Shown in pieces: positions 10,161-20,741 of a DNA stretch of 64,000 nt (positions are counted from its first letter, which is position 1; every line of letters begins with the position of its first letter). The translations under genes and the position numbers were made by a program. The notes beneath the pieces were generated by a model, which worked only from the letters and a program-made list of their open reading frames with translations, made no database searches and was not told where the DNA came from. The stretch is from Prostheceraeus crozeri (lineage: Eukaryota; Platyhelminthes; Polycladida; Euryleptidae), in assembly GCA_907163375.1 (NCBI GenBank), contig CAJQUW010012537.1:32026-96025 (forward strand), read 5' to 3'.

Positions 10161-12307
10161 TCCCGTCATCTACTCTGGGGACTTCAACAGTCATAATTGC
10201 AGATGGGGATATCGTCAAAACGACTCTAACGGTATTTCCATCTCAGAATGGGCTTCCAACGGTGACCTCCAACTCCTGTATGACAACAAGCAGCCCAAAA
10301 CATTTCACTCAGCCGCCTGGGATTCGTATACGAATCCAGATCTTACATTCTTCAGCTCCGATACGACGAGCCTCCTACCACTCCCAACTCGTACGGTATT
10401 ACCGAACTGTAACCACCACCGTGACTCCTGTTACAGCAAATCAAATCGCTCACAGTCTCCTGTCTAGTGGAAAGTATTCCAGTCCAGATAAAGCTTTCAC
10501 ACGCACAGTAAACTGCGATCTCAAGTCTTCCTGGAATGCCCCATATGCTGACATCGATCTCTGCTACAACTTTTCGGAGGAAGAAATTTGCAGCGCAATC
10601 CACTTCAGTAAAAGCGGAAAAAGCCCAGGACCGGATAACCTCCATCCTGAATTCTACAAAAACCTGACAGATTTATACATCGCATGGCTGACGTCATTTT
10701 TCACAACCTGCTTAAAATCTCACAAAATTCCTAAAATCTGGAGAACTGCAAAAGTTATAGCCGTCCTGAAGCCAAATAAACCTCAGGATTCTCCCACCAG
10801 CTACAGGCCGATCAGTTTACTTTGCATCGCATTCAAGCTGTTCGAGCGTCTGATCTACAACCGTATCACTCCCATCGTCGAATCTGTTCTTCCTCATGAA
10901 CAGGCCGGCTTCCGCCCTAACCGCTGTACCACTGATCAAGTTGCCTTGCTAACTGAAGACATCGAAGATGCCTATGAAGAAAACGTTTTTGCTGGTGCTG
11001 TTTTTATCGACCTTTCAGCCGCATACGACACAGTATGGCTACGAGGTCTTAACTTGAAGTTATTGAAAACCATTCCCTCTAAGCACATGGTCAAAATGAT
11101 TATGACACTGGTTAGTCAACGAAGCTTTGTGGTCAATCTCCGTGGGCAGTCATCTCGACGTCGTTTTCTTCGTAATGGCTTACCACAAGGCTCTGTACTT
11201 GCACCATTGCTGTTCAACATCTACACTCACGACCTACCTGTTACGACTAGCCATAAGTATATCTACGCTGACGACATAGCCCTACTAACTAAAGGAAACG
11301 TTACTACCGAAATCGAGCGGACACTTAGCAATGACCTTGACAAACTGACTTGTTACTTTCATCGATGGAGACTAAGACTAAATGCCGAAAAAACAGTATG
11401 CAGCGTTTTTCATCTCAAGAACTGTCAGGCCAACAAACAGTTAAACGTCCATTTACGAGGGAAAGTCATCTCACCTGTTATCTCTCCGAAGTACCTCGGC
11501 ATAACGCTAGACCGATCACTTACGTCCGGGCAACACCTTAAACAAGTCGCAGCCAAGATCAACGCCCGTAATTCAATACTACGCACCCTCGCTAGTTGCC
11601 GTTGGGGCGCCGAGTTCTCTGTGCTTCGAACCTCCGCCCTTGCTCTCTGCTACTCCAGCTCGGAGTATTGCTCTCCAATCTGGATGCAGAGTACCCACTC
11701 CAAGAAGATAGACTGCGCTCTAAATGACACTATGCGACTAATCTCTGGTTGTGTACGCAGTACACCAATTGACATCCTGCCCATTCTGAGTGGCATTGAA
11801 CCTCCTGACATCCGCCGCGAAAGACTCGCGATACGACTTCACCAAAGAGCTTCGGACAGTGACCACCTGCTGCATAAGAAGCTCTTCGCCAACGACCGAC
11901 CATCAAGAAGACTTAAGTCACGCAACCCTCTATCCAGACGACACAACGGACTTATCCCACTATCAACAACCTATTCCAACTCATGGGCTGCAGATGAATG
12001 GAGACGAAAATGGACACAGGCGAGTCACGGACTTCGGCGCTTCATATCCGAACCGGCTTACCATCCTCCCGGGTCCGATCTCCCCAGAGGACAGTGGGTC
12101 TTCCTGAATCGCCTCCGATCTGGACACGGCAGATTCGCTGCATTCATGCATAAGATCGGTCTGTCCTCAAGTGATTCCTGCAGATGCGGAGACGTTCAAA
12201 CTAGTGAACACGTCCTGATGTGTCCTGTAATTGGAATGTGTGGTGACCTGAAGACCGTCGATCGTGACTTACGCACGTGGCTTCGTGAAACTGATCTTTG
12301 TGTCTAA
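10139..12307 (+). pseudogene. LINE reverse transcriptase (Jockey-like)
   Basis: The 722-codon frame has true homology from about residue 100 onward. It shows SYRPISLL at 221-228, FIDLSAAYD at 289-297 (first catalytic Asp), GLPQGSVLAP at 347-356 and the YADD catalytic box at 376-379. The C-terminal part ends with a Cys-His cluster (CRCGDVQTSEHVLMCP), a feature of Jockey- and R1-type elements, and there is no RNase H. The Met at 10139 is not the original start. The long open frame suggests moderate age. Confidence 0.88.
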
Positions 12308-12467
12308 CTTTCTTTCTCTTTATCACTGTACATTTCATACGAATATATACGTGTATATACACTAAGAATGATTTCATTATGTGAAAGAAGCAAATTTCCG
12401 GCTATGCCATAACATGCAAAAGTGATTCTGCACGATGACTAGCCGAAGAAGGCCTTTATCTTGATTA
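10165..12467 (+). mobile_element. Non-LTR retrotransposon (LINE), Jockey-like, 5'-truncated
   Basis: This plus-strand LINE copy begins inside its endonuclease domain (YSGDFNSHNCRWGY, from about 10171), changes frame near 10440, and then carries an intact reverse transcriptase to 12307. A short 3' untranslated region follows. The 3' end is near 12467, where a hAT relic is inserted. Everything upstream of the last third of the endonuclease is missing, as is typical of incomplete reverse transcription. Confidence 0.85.
10171..10440 (+). pseudogene. LINE endonuclease, C-terminal remnant
   Basis: In the frame starting at 10171 the translation reads YSGDFNSHNCRWGYRQND and continues to NPDLTFFSSD and NCNHHRDSC. 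It shows the GDFNSH catalytic motif and the PDLTF strand of LINE endonucleases. The frame differs from that of the reverse transcriptase downstream, so an indel separates them. It overlaps the artefactual first ~95 codons of the long frame that starts at 10139. Confidence 0.7.
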
Positions 12468-13184
12468 GGGATGCGGAGTCCTGTGATTTTGATAGGACTC
12501 CGACTCCGGGTGGCCAGTATATATAGCCTAGTTTTTTTTACATCATAGATCCTTATAGGCTTACCTGAATCTATCTTTAGTGATCATTGCTGTATTAATT
12601 GTCAATCAATTTCGATGAAAGTTCATCAAATGTCGCTTTAAGTTGGATGCATGCGACTCGGCTCCTCCTATCTTGTTGATATATGCCTCACACGGTTTTT
12701 CTCGAGTCTCTACCAGGCAGGAAAATCCCCATCCTTCTTCAAAAAATGTGAGTACACTTTCGATTTTATTATGCACTTTGGAGGAGCCATCACACAAGAA
12801 TAACGTTTGGGTAAGAGGTATATGTTCTCAAACAAACCAGTATTTCATTTTTGTCTCTGATGTGACCTTTGGTGCGCATGTGTGATCGAGGCTAGGAAGG
12901 CTTGTCTTCTCTACTAAATCACCGAATGAAAAGACAATCCTTTTTTACTAACACGGTTCATTCCCTCAACTATTACAAGCTTATCATGCAGCAGTGTCTA
13001 TGTACTTCTGTTTGACGGAGAAAGTTGACATCAAGACAGTGACAGCTATGCACGAGAATAAATAATTTGTTTGTATTATATTTCGGGTCTAGTTATAGGC
13101 CGGAGTCCGCAGTCCTATCATTTGATAGGACTCCGACTCCAGCAAAAATGATAGGACTCCGGGACTCCGACTCCGCATCATGAT
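12468..13184 (-). mobile_element. hAT-type transposon relic (internally deleted) with BED finger
   Basis: A 717-bp segment is flanked by a perfect 8-bp duplication CTTGATTA (12460-12467 and 13185-13192). Its ends share an inverted ATGCGGAGTC block, and copies of GGACTCCGACTCC cluster near both ends as subterminal repeats. The interior keeps only a BED-finger fragment on the minus strand. The 8-bp duplication, the BED finger and clustered subterminal repeats together indicate the hAT superfamily. It is inserted at the 3' end of the second LINE, so it is younger than that LINE. Confidence 0.82.
12606..12797 (-). pseudogene. BED-type zinc finger fragment of a hAT transposase
   Basis: The 63-residue frame reads ...EEGWGFSCLVETREKPCEAY then ASNLKRHLMNFHRN. 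The aromatic start, the paired Cys, the SNLKRHL helix and the terminal His match the BED finger found at the N-terminus of hAT transposases, which binds the element ends. No RNase H-like catalytic core remains. Confidence 0.65.
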
Positions 13185-13192
13185 CTTGATTA

Positions 13193-14101
13193 CAAGTGAT
13201 TGTTTTGTGCTCAACTTTTTGCATTGTAAAATTTCATGGAAATTAAAAGTTTTGAAATTAACATTTTCAGCGTTATGTTGACATTACATGCTTTTCAATA
13301 TCTTTGAAGAAGTTTTCTTGATGCAGGTAACTTCGCAGTAGTCATTACGAAGAATTAAACTTAAGCTGCAATCAGAATCCTCGAACAACAGAAGCCTTGA
13401 AGTGAGTAATGAATAGACATATTACCTAAATATATCAACATAAACTGCCAAATAGTTGTGTCATTGAGAACTATTCCCTACAAATTGGAAAAACAGCGAA
13501 GCTTAATAAATTTTCCTCATGCGTTAGCGGTTAGTCTGTGTAACTAAGCTGTTTTATCATCGCCAACTTTCAGTAATATTGTGCGGTTCGATATAAAGTA
13601 ATATTGTATAATGATTTACAGAATAATTTTCAATAAACGGTTCGCAATGTCTGGGTCACAAAAATGACCGTATCATATTCCTAACCGTATTCCTATTCTA
13701 TTTTAACTGAACCGACAGTCAATTCTAGAATGAATGTTGTCAATCGTTGACATAAGCCTAATCAGAATAACCGGCCGGCCGGTCTTTTGGCGATATCTTC
13801 AATGCTCAAGAAATAAAACTTGTTCAATAGAATTTTCAACTTTTGAAAAGCAACAACATGACTGGCCATTGAATTCGAAATCACAAAATTGCCTGCAGAA
13901 TCTTTTAGAGGCATACTGGAATGCCATACTGCTCAGGATCGCTTGCAATGGATTATAAAGGTCAGATATGCAAACAAATGGGCAATCCATCTTCATTAAT
14001 TTTCTGGCAAGTGACAATTCTTGTTGAGCGTGAAAATGCTAGATTATGCGGCATTTACATAATAAGAAGTTAAGATATAGATAGGCAGAGAGGTCCTGAA
14101 C
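13193..14101. other. No recognisable gene
   Basis: AT-rich spacer between the hAT relic and the Tc1/mariner element. Nothing is supported. Confidence 0.6.
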
Positions 14102-14103
14102 TA

Positions 14104-15899
14104 CAGGGTGTTTCAGAAATCCTGGGCACTTTGCATAAAAATTTTTATATCATGATCTTTATCTATATTTACCATCGTAAAAGTGCCCTGACAGTCGCAA
14201 AACTTCATATTGATGTAAACATGTTATATAGCCGATGTATTCATGTACACCTGCAGATCTTAGTAAACTTATATAATTAGGGCTACTATCATTTTAACCA
14301 CTAAATCCGGAAATGAAAAAGCCTTTTTTCTTTGATAAAGGTATACTTGTATAAGCAAATAATAGACATTTAACAAGAAAACAATGAGAGCATAGTCAAA
14401 GTACAAGTTATCGATCATGTTCAAACTGTTGGCCTTCCTTGGCAATGCACGCTCGAAATCGGGAAGAAACGGTCTGGCAAACTTTATGACACAGTTCTGG
14501 AGTTATGTTGTGAACTTCTTCGATGATGAAGCTCCTTAAGTCTGGAAGACTCCTAGGTCGACGTGCAAAAACTCTATCTTTGAGGAAGCCCCATAAAAAA
14601 ATCACAAGGTGTAAGGTCCGGAGAACGTGGAGCCCACTCCACATGACCTCGACGACCAATCCATCTTTCTTTCCAGGTGTCTCCTGACTGATGTGGCGCA
14701 ATGTGCCGGACAACCATCTTGCATGAACCACATATTGTCATCATTGATGGAGAAGACATGTTCACGAAGCAAGTCAAGATATTTCTCACCGTTGAGATTT
14801 CCATCGATGAATACAGGACCAACTATTCCACTCGAACGAATGCCACACCATACCATTACGCCTGGGGCCTGACCATTACTTTCAACAGTGCACTGAGGGT
14901 TTTGTGTCGACCAGATTACACAGTTGTGTCGATTGACTGGTCCAGAAAGTTTGAATTGTGCTTCATCAGACCATAAGATGTTATTCGCGAACTCGGGATC
15001 TCTATCCATCATACCCAGTAAGATGTCGCAAATTTCAACTCTGCGATCAAAGTCGTCTTCGGACAATTCATTTATCAAGCGTGGAAAATACGGCTTGCAC
15101 TTCAGTTCCTTGAGAAGTTTGTAAGTGGACGAATGGCTTAGATGACAGGCATTTGACAATTTTCGGCTTGACATATGTAGGCTCGGCACCATTGTCAACA
15201 AGCAGCTCAACTAACACTGCCTTGTTTTCATCGGTCGTGATAGACCGTGGTCTACCGGTAGGCTTTTTCGGTTGAACACTACCAGTTTTATCAAACTGTT
15301 TATTAATGCGTCCAATCGTTCTACGATCGATTGCATTCTCTCCATATTGACGTAAAAGTTGTCTTTCAACCTCAACAGCATTTTGAGAAAGAGAATATAA
15401 ATGTACAGCCGTAATCTTCTGCTCAATTCTGTCATCTTCAGCCATAACGCGAGTATTTTAAAACTCTTGCTTACTAACAGTGCAAAATGAAGAAATCGAT
15501 GTATCAGTGAACGAATATCAGTTTGAATTTATGCGGAAAACAATGTATTAACATTTGAAATCATAGAAATTGAGTATGCTTGTAAACTTACTGTGATTTG
15601 AGGTCAAGTATTCAATTCAAGTGTTGAAATTGATTATGGAATGAATAGCCTATCTAACATAACCATAGCTCAAAATCAACTAAAACAGTGGTATAAAATG
15701 CAAAACTATGAACAGTCATATTTGCTGATTGATTGTCTGAGCAAATTAGCAGCGAATTCTGATGGAGGCGGAGTCCCTCACTTTTGCATAGACATAGTGT
15801 GACTTCTACTTCTATAGATTCAAATGGACCTCGTTCGAATGGCTGCATAAATGGGAATTATGATTCATCAAGTTGTGCCCAGCATTTCTGAAACACCTG
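14104..15899 (-). mobile_element. Tc1/mariner element, full length but transposase broken
   Basis: Both ends are present: CAGGGTGTTTCAGAAATCC at the left and its inverse at the right (about 26-bp inverted repeats ending at GTGCCCAG), flanked by TA (14102-14103 and 15900-15901). The 1796-bp element carries one minus-strand transposase gene spread over at least three frames, so it is a dead full-length copy. TIR and length are normal for the superfamily. Confidence 0.92.
14408..15445 (-). pseudogene. Tc1/mariner-type transposase
   Basis: The N-terminus (MAEDDRIEQKITAVHLYSLS) and a helix-turn-helix with TGRPRS linker lie in the frame 15445-15068. The catalytic domain starts in the frame 15210-14602 with LWSDEAQFKLSG (first Asp) and FMQDGCPAH (second Asp). 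After a frame change near 14675, the block WAPRSPDLTPCDFF (third acidic residue, Asp) follows, and the last helices (FRACIAKEGQQFEHDR) are in the frame 14731-14408. The spacing of the second and third acids is about 37, so this is a DD(~37)D-type member. At least three frameshifts are needed to explain the layout. Confidence 0.88.
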
Positions 15900-15901
15900 T
15901 A

Positions 15902-16278
15902 GAATTGATGTTAGAGTTCAAACTGACGCCATTATAGTTTTCTTAGGCTTAGATAGCTTTGATTTCTGACCTCTATGCCTGTAACCAACTGATTCATAGA
16001 ATTCAACGTAATAGATTTGAGACTGATTTTGATGAACGTTTTCTATGATATTTCTAATTTTTAAACTAATTGTAATGAATCTAGTTTAACGGAATCTCTG
16101 CACAAGAAAAATTGTACATATTTTAAAGTTTGCTTGACACATATTTCTCTTTTCGTTTTCTGAAATAGTGCACTACAAAAACAGGAAATATTTTGAATAG
16201 AAATTGATCCAATTTCTCAAGCATTCAACCTGAAATCTACTTCAGAATATTCCTACAAGTGTAAAACAAACTAGAAGA
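15902..16278. other. Intergenic, no recognisable feature
   Basis: This is the 5' flank of the 460-residue reading frame. There is no convincing TATA box. Nothing else is supported. Confidence 0.5.
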
Positions 16279-17661
16279 ATGGATGACGCTTCCTTGTCCT
16301 CGAACACACTCAACGTCACATCAATTAACACTGAAGATTTGGACCATCTTGATATGCAGTTCAAAGAAGAAGAAATGAAATATGTTCGATTGATGATCAA
16401 TGCTGAATCTGACTTTGTAAAACGTTGCCAAAATGGTCGTGTGCGATATCCATGCAATTGCAAGTCAGCCTGCAGTTATCAGCCCATTGTCAAAGAGAAA
16501 TGGGCGGTTTATAAATTCTTATATAAGGAATACAGAGTAGTATATGATCAGTTCTACCTCCTTTACGCTCTCCACGATCAAACATCAGCGCATAATGCCA
16601 CAAATGACGAAAGCAAAAAACAAACTTCAGCACGAACTTCTTCTGAAGAAAGTGCAAAGCATCAAACCTCAACCAATGAAAGCAACATGCCACAAACTTC
16701 AACACAGGACTCAGCCAATGAAAGCAACATGCCACAAACTTCAACACAGGACTCAACCAATGAAAGCAACAGGCCTCAAACTTCAACACAGGACTCAGCC
16801 AATGAAAGCAACAGGCCACAAACTTCAACACAGAGCTCAACCAATGAAAACACTAAACGACAACAAAGAATTTACAATTACACTGAAGACTGTAATGATT
16901 CTGAAAATGCAACTGAATCTGCTGATATCTCTGTATTCACTAACACAACAGATCTGATGACGGATGGTGTAGGAAGAGAAATGCCAGCGAAACCAGCGAA
17001 GAGTCAACCAGCGAAACCAGAGAAAACATTCAAACACAGATTGCGATCAATGGTCAGCGCTATTGCAAATTGGGCAGTGGCAGAAAAAGTCGATTTAGAA
17101 GAAAGATCGAACGTGGCAGAAAAAGAAAAGAGATACAAAGAGAAAGCGAAATCAAAAGCTGATAAATTCATGAAAGACAGAGAAAGTAAGTCTAGCAGAC
17201 GTTCGACGCAGATAAGTGACGACTATTATTTCTGGTTTGCTGATAAAACTGGAGCCACACTTGAAACAATGAGGAACTTGGCAGTTCTAAATATTGATCG
17301 GAATGAATTTCTTAGCATGTTTTACAGATTGATCATCTGGATTCTTCGTTCCCTGTTCCTGCGTTATCATTGCATTTGTTTGCATTGCGATTTCATGGAA
17401 CAGAGTATCGTTATCCACGATGCAACAACTTTACTTTATCAGGAATATTGTGAGATCTATCTTCGATACCTCGCTCTTTTGTACTCAACCGACGTTTTGG
17501 AAATCTACGAAGGAGAGACGGAAGAGGGAATACACGAGAGGCACATGACAGTGAAAGTGAAACCAGAATACTTTGAAGAAGCCAAGAAAGTTAAAGAGAA
17601 TCTTGAATATTACACGATGGATGTAGAACTTGATATCTATCGAGATACACTCGACTGGTGA
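16279..17661 (+). CDS. Unrecognised 460-residue single-exon protein with Ser/Thr-rich repeats
   Basis: This long uninterrupted frame has clear protein character but no family I recognise. Residues 1-110 are mixed helical with a Cys pair (YPCNCKSACSYQP). Residues ~130-195 hold four to five tandem copies of a 16-residue unit like NESNMPQTSTQDSAN. Residues ~235-310 are very Lys/Glu-rich and probably coiled coil. Residues 310-460 form a helical, aromatic-rich region (YYFWFADKTG, then FLSMFYRLIIWILRSLFL, possibly one hydrophobic helix, then CICLHCDF). It lies 0.8 kb outside the left end of the Polinton and has no transposon motifs. It could be a host gene or cargo of an unrecognised element. The first Met at 16279 is the natural start. 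Confidence 0.6.
   Translation: MDDASLSSNTLNVTSINTEDLDHLDMQFKEEEMKYVRLMINAESDFVKRCQNGRVRYPCNCKSACSYQPIVKEKWAVYKFLYKEYRVVYDQFYLLYALHDQTSAHNATNDESKKQTSARTSSEESAKHQTSTNESNMPQTSTQDSANESNMPQTSTQDSTNESNRPQTSTQDSANESNRPQTSTQSSTNENTKRQQRIYNYTEDCNDSENATESADISVFTNTTDLMTDGVGREMPAKPAKSQPAKPEKTFKHRLRSMVSAIANWAVAEKVDLEERSNVAEKEKRYKEKAKSKADKFMKDRESKSSRRSTQISDDYYFWFADKTGATLETMRNLAVLNIDRNEFLSMFYRLIIWILRSLFLRYHCICLHCDFMEQSIVIHDATTLLYQEYCEIYLRYLALLYSTDVLEIYEGETEEGIHERHMTVKVKPEYFEEAKKVKENLEYYTMDVELDIYRDTLDW
16670..16860 (+). repeat. 48-bp coding tandem repeat
   Basis: About four copies of a 48-bp unit, differing by a few bases, encode the NESN-PQTSTQDS repeats of the 460-residue protein. The unit is a multiple of three, so copy-number change keeps the frame. 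Confidence 0.8.
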
Positions 17662-18441
17662 TGAAGTGCTTCCAAATGAAAGCGATAGATTACTAATAAT
17701 TGTTGAGAAAATTGAAGTGAATAGCTTCGTAATGCAGTTATTTTGAAATGGAGATGACAAGTCTTTGCCTTTTTATATGGATTTTGCGTATAGGCTACAT
17801 GCATGAATCCCTTATTCTATTTGAATTGCAATTACATGGTGATGAAAAAGGTTGATATTTTTAGATTTGATAAATAGTCCAGCAGCCAGAACGAGTTTCC
17901 GAAGGGTACGAGGACGAAAGTGACACTTTCACAGAATGATGTACATACTAGGCCTACTACGAATCTGCGCGTCTGCCGAGTTCTAGTTGATTCTTCTTCC
18001 TGTCGGACACGAACAAAGAAAAACATATGTCAATCCAGTGGTACGCAGATTGAAATTCTTGGCTAAAATGATATTGTTCTATGTGTTCTCCTGTTAAGTG
18101 AAAAATACTAAGTCAGAGCCATACTTATCGGCACAATACCCATGTCTTCAGGTCATTTCTAATCATCTTCTGGAACATTTTTCTATGAAGCTGCGCACAT
18201 TCAGATTATGCAAGCCTCCTAATGTCGGCAAACACAAGCATTTAGACCAATTTTATACACATTTAACCACATTCTCGATGCATCGACGATCCGATTGATA
18301 ATATCACTTACACATGATAGGAAATGCCCTGAAGACATATTATGTCATAAAGTATGACTTTAGACTTAACACCTCTCACTTAACAGATGTATTTTTTTAT
18401 CAGCAACAATACATTTGTTTACAAAATGCCTAGAAGTCAAA
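17662..18441. other. Flank of the Polinton, no gene
   Basis: Short frames only. A ~50-bp segment at 17877-17930 (CAGCCAGAACGAGTTTC and following) recurs at about 43875-43925, so a dispersed repeat fragment is present. The segment ends in the GATATA target site of the Polinton. Confidence 0.5.
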
Positions 18442-18447
18442 GATATA

Positions 18448-18837
18448 AGTAGTGAAAACTGTGCCCTACTTGCCACGGATAGGTACATGGATAGGTACAT
18501 GTAAAGTTTAGTGTTATCAATAGGTACATGGATAGCTACATGTAAAGTTTAGTGTTGTCAATAGGAACATGGATAGGTACATGGATAGGTACATGGATAG
18601 GTACATGTATACTTTAGTTATCGATAGGCACATGGATAGGTACATGTATAATTCAGTGTTATCAATAGGAACTTGTATGAGATCTGTTTTACTGGATAGG
18701 TACATGTGTTTGGTACACTGTGTTTCGGAACGTCTATGATCGAACTTGTGTGGTTTGGTTCTGAGCACTTGGGTACGTACCGATAGACGTCCGTTGTTTG
18801 ATTTTGAATGGGTTTGCTCAATTGCGACTATTGTGAC
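18448..18837 (+). repeat. Polinton left terminal inverted repeat
   Basis: This 390-bp repeat begins AGTAGTGAAAACTG. Its outer half is built of 12-bp units like ATAGGTACATGG, interspersed with TAAAGTTTAGTGTT blocks; the inner half is unique sequence up to ATTGTGAC. Compared with the right copy it carries one additional 12-bp unit and about one base difference. Terminal repeats of this kind serve as ends for integrase and as priming sites for protein-primed replication in the family. Confidence 0.95.
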
Positions 18838-18932
18838 TATTGCAACCATTGTAATCAAGATGACACATTGATTTTCCTTTTACGTAGACAAACTATGCTA
18901 TAAATATGAGATAGTTTTTGATAACTTACATA

Positions 18933-19430
18933 ATGATGACTAGTATCCCAACGTCGTGGGTTGTCGCAAGAGACCTTGGATATTCGTTCAAAGCCATAGA
19001 AACTGTAACAAATCTCAGTGAAAATATCAACGCTGGTGATTTAGTTGATCGACTAATGGATCTAGATGAGCATGCTATGAATCACAATTTGGATCGTAGG
19101 TGGATAGAGGATTTCTCCATGCTACACTGCAATGATAGTGAAATTAGGAGGATCAAATTGGAACGATATGGAAAGAAGGAGACATCTGACAGTGTTTTAA
19201 TAAAAAGTTCTCCCAATAAAAGTGACTTCAGAAGGAAATTAGAACAAGAGACATTTAAATTATTATGTGAACGGAACTGCGTTAAATGTTTTAAACAGGA
19301 ACGATCACTTCTCTTTTTGCCATGTTCTCATAGCGTTATGTGTTCTACATGTTATGTACCCTTTGAAACTTCATCTTGTCCCCTTTGCGATGAAGAAATA
19401 TCTTCAACAGTCACTGTATATCGTTCATGA
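18933..19430 (+). CDS. IAP-like UBA plus RING protein (no BIR domain), Polinton accessory gene
   Basis: The ~165-residue protein ends in a C3HC4 RING finger with C-x2-C (NCVKC), then LPCSHSVMCSTC, then CPLC. The LLFLPCSH...MCSTC wording and the short hydrophobic tail (STVTVYRS) after the last Cys pair are those of the C-terminal RING of IAP-family ubiquitin ligases. Upstream, ARDLGYSFKAIETV followed by DLVDRLMDLDE resembles the UBA domain that precedes the RING in cellular IAPs. No BIR repeat is present. The likely role is an E3 ligase acting on host apoptosis or innate signalling proteins; this is inferred. It is the first gene inside the left TIR. I chose the ATG at 18933. Confidence 0.72.
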   Translation: MMTSIPTSWVVARDLGYSFKAIETVTNLSENINAGDLVDRLMDLDEHAMNHNLDRRWIEDFSMLHCNDSEIRRIKLERYGKKETSDSVLIKSSPNKSDFRRKLEQETFKLLCERNCVKCFKQERSLLFLPCSHSVMCSTCYVPFETSSCPLCDEEISSTVTVYRS

Positions 19431-19485
19431 TGAGTCATCATGCAGGTCTGTGATTGGTCACTATTGTGTCTTTGTGTGACTTTTC

Positions 19486-19507
19486 TATATAAGGAGGACA
19501 TTGTACC
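19486..19507 (+). promoter_or_regulatory. TATA-type core promoter (TATATAAGG plus GACATTGT)
   Basis: TATATAAGG at 19486-19494 is followed by GAGGACATTGTACC and lies 47 bp upstream of the next start codon. The same arrangement (TATATAAAGG, GATGACATTGTTCC) recurs at 38372-38394. A reverse CCAAT box (ATTGGTCA) lies about 30 bp upstream. Confidence 0.6.
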
Positions 19508-19540
19508 GTTCTATTTCAAGCATAATTTGAGGCTAATACA

Positions 19541-20164
19541 ATGTCAATCAGCATGTCGTTCACTACCAACATTCCCATTTCAATAATTTACCGAAGTCAA
19601 CTCTTCACGGGCAATATATTTTATTCTGCCGTGAATATAACTGGCTATAAAGCGGATTTGGTGGATCTGATGGAGGAAATAGTGAAGTATTTCCGCTGCG
19701 GAGAGGACGTTGTGGTGCAGAGAATGCTAATGAGAGTCGTGAACAACGCTCTTACACGAGTTGCAAGATTCTGGCTCAACGAAGTATTTCGCCCACTATC
19801 TCAAACGGAGATTGTACCGGAATACTCTCGCTGTTGGTGCAGCAGTATCCAACGGAAACTCAACACATGTCTCCATGACATTATCACCTCCAGCTACTAT
19901 GATGAGAAGGGTGAGAAGTGCAAACTGGACTTGTTCAGTGGACCGCCATCAGTAAGCATCAATGTGGCTGCTCAAGGACATTCTGAGGTGATCAGTTTGC
20001 GGGCATACTATGCCAATATTTTAAAGACTTTCCATTTAAAGCCTTGCTGTATGTGCTGTCCTATTTCAAAACATCTAATGAAAGACATTGAGCAGCTCAT
20101 AACTGCTACAAATGAGACTCTAGCCGATGTGAGTGTATATCAGTTTCCCTCTACAACTTGCTAA
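19541..20164 (+). CDS. Unrecognised Polinton accessory protein (207 residues)
   Basis: A 207-residue protein with no family I recognise. It is predicted mostly helical, with LVDLMEEIVKYF and MLMRVVNNALTRVARFWLNE as amphipathic helices, a Cys-rich patch (LKPCCMCCPISKHL) and no signal peptide. It follows the IAP-like gene and has its own TATA box at 19486. A regulator of host cell death would fit the neighbourhood, but nothing in the sequence shows it. The ATG at 19541 is preceded by GCTAATACA, a motif also seen before the major capsid gene. Confidence 0.65.
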   Translation: MSISMSFTTNIPISIIYRSQLFTGNIFYSAVNITGYKADLVDLMEEIVKYFRCGEDVVVQRMLMRVVNNALTRVARFWLNEVFRPLSQTEIVPEYSRCWCSSIQRKLNTCLHDIITSSYYDEKGEKCKLDLFSGPPSVSINVAAQGHSEVISLRAYYANILKTFHLKPCCMCCPISKHLMKDIEQLITATNETLADVSVYQFPSTTC

Positions 20165-20290
20165 GTGTTTTATGTAATTTTATACGTACCAGCAACAAAC
20201 TCTGTGAATGCTTGTAAACTTTTGTATATAATGTTGTAAGTACTAAGCAAAAATTGTAATTGTATTATCTATTTCCATATTAGAATAAAA

Positions 20291-20683
20291 ATGTCTGTAA
20301 AACGGAAGGCATCTTCTCGTCAATCGAAACGGTCCTTCAAACCTTCAAGTCAGTTTAAAAAGGCGTTGCGAAAGTTAAACAGGATACATGATAATAAGAA
20401 GAAGTGTAAATTGATTCAAAATTCAAGTGATGATTTCATTCGTGATTTAGCTTTTGCAATACACAAATGTCTACCTATTTACAAGCCTCTGTTGAATGCT
20501 GGCTCTTTGAATAGCATAAAAAAGTTTTCAAATCCAAGGAGTAGTGATAAGAAAAGGCGAAACTTAATTCAGCGCGGTGGTGGTGGGTTTCTAAGTATGT
20601 TAAATGATATTGGAAACAGTATTAATGGTGTAATCAATAGTCCGCTTGGAAGGATTGCAGCAACTGCTGCAATGTTAATATAA
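20291..20683 (+). CDS. Small basic Polinton protein with Gly-rich hydrophobic C-terminus
   Basis: 130 residues. The N-terminal 50 are strongly basic (KRKASSRQSKRSFKP), and the C-terminal part contains RRNLIQRGGGGFLSML followed by a hydrophobic tail (GRIAATAAMLI). A small basic protein with an RGG segment and hydrophobic end is common among Polintons and recalls adenovirus core or cement peptides that bind DNA or the capsid interior. The exact equivalence is unknown. The GGGG segment could be a protease site. Confidence 0.6.
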   Translation: MSVKRKASSRQSKRSFKPSSQFKKALRKLNRIHDNKKKCKLIQNSSDDFIRDLAFAIHKCLPIYKPLLNAGSLNSIKKFSNPRSSDKKRRNLIQRGGGGFLSMLNDIGNSINGVINSPLGRIAATAAMLI

Positions 20684-20741
20684 GGTTAGCGAATCATAAA
20701 GTGACACGTCATCACTTTGATTGATGAGTCATATATAGGTG

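Noticed and set aside
10139-10440. First ~95 residues of the long plus-strand frame as part of the reverse transcriptase protein
   Set aside because: The real homology here is the endonuclease in a different frame; the Met at 10139 is not a native start.
16490-16840. Minus-strand 116-codon frame with FEACCFHWLSPVLK repeats
   Set aside because: It is the antisense of the 48-bp coding repeat of the 460-residue protein.
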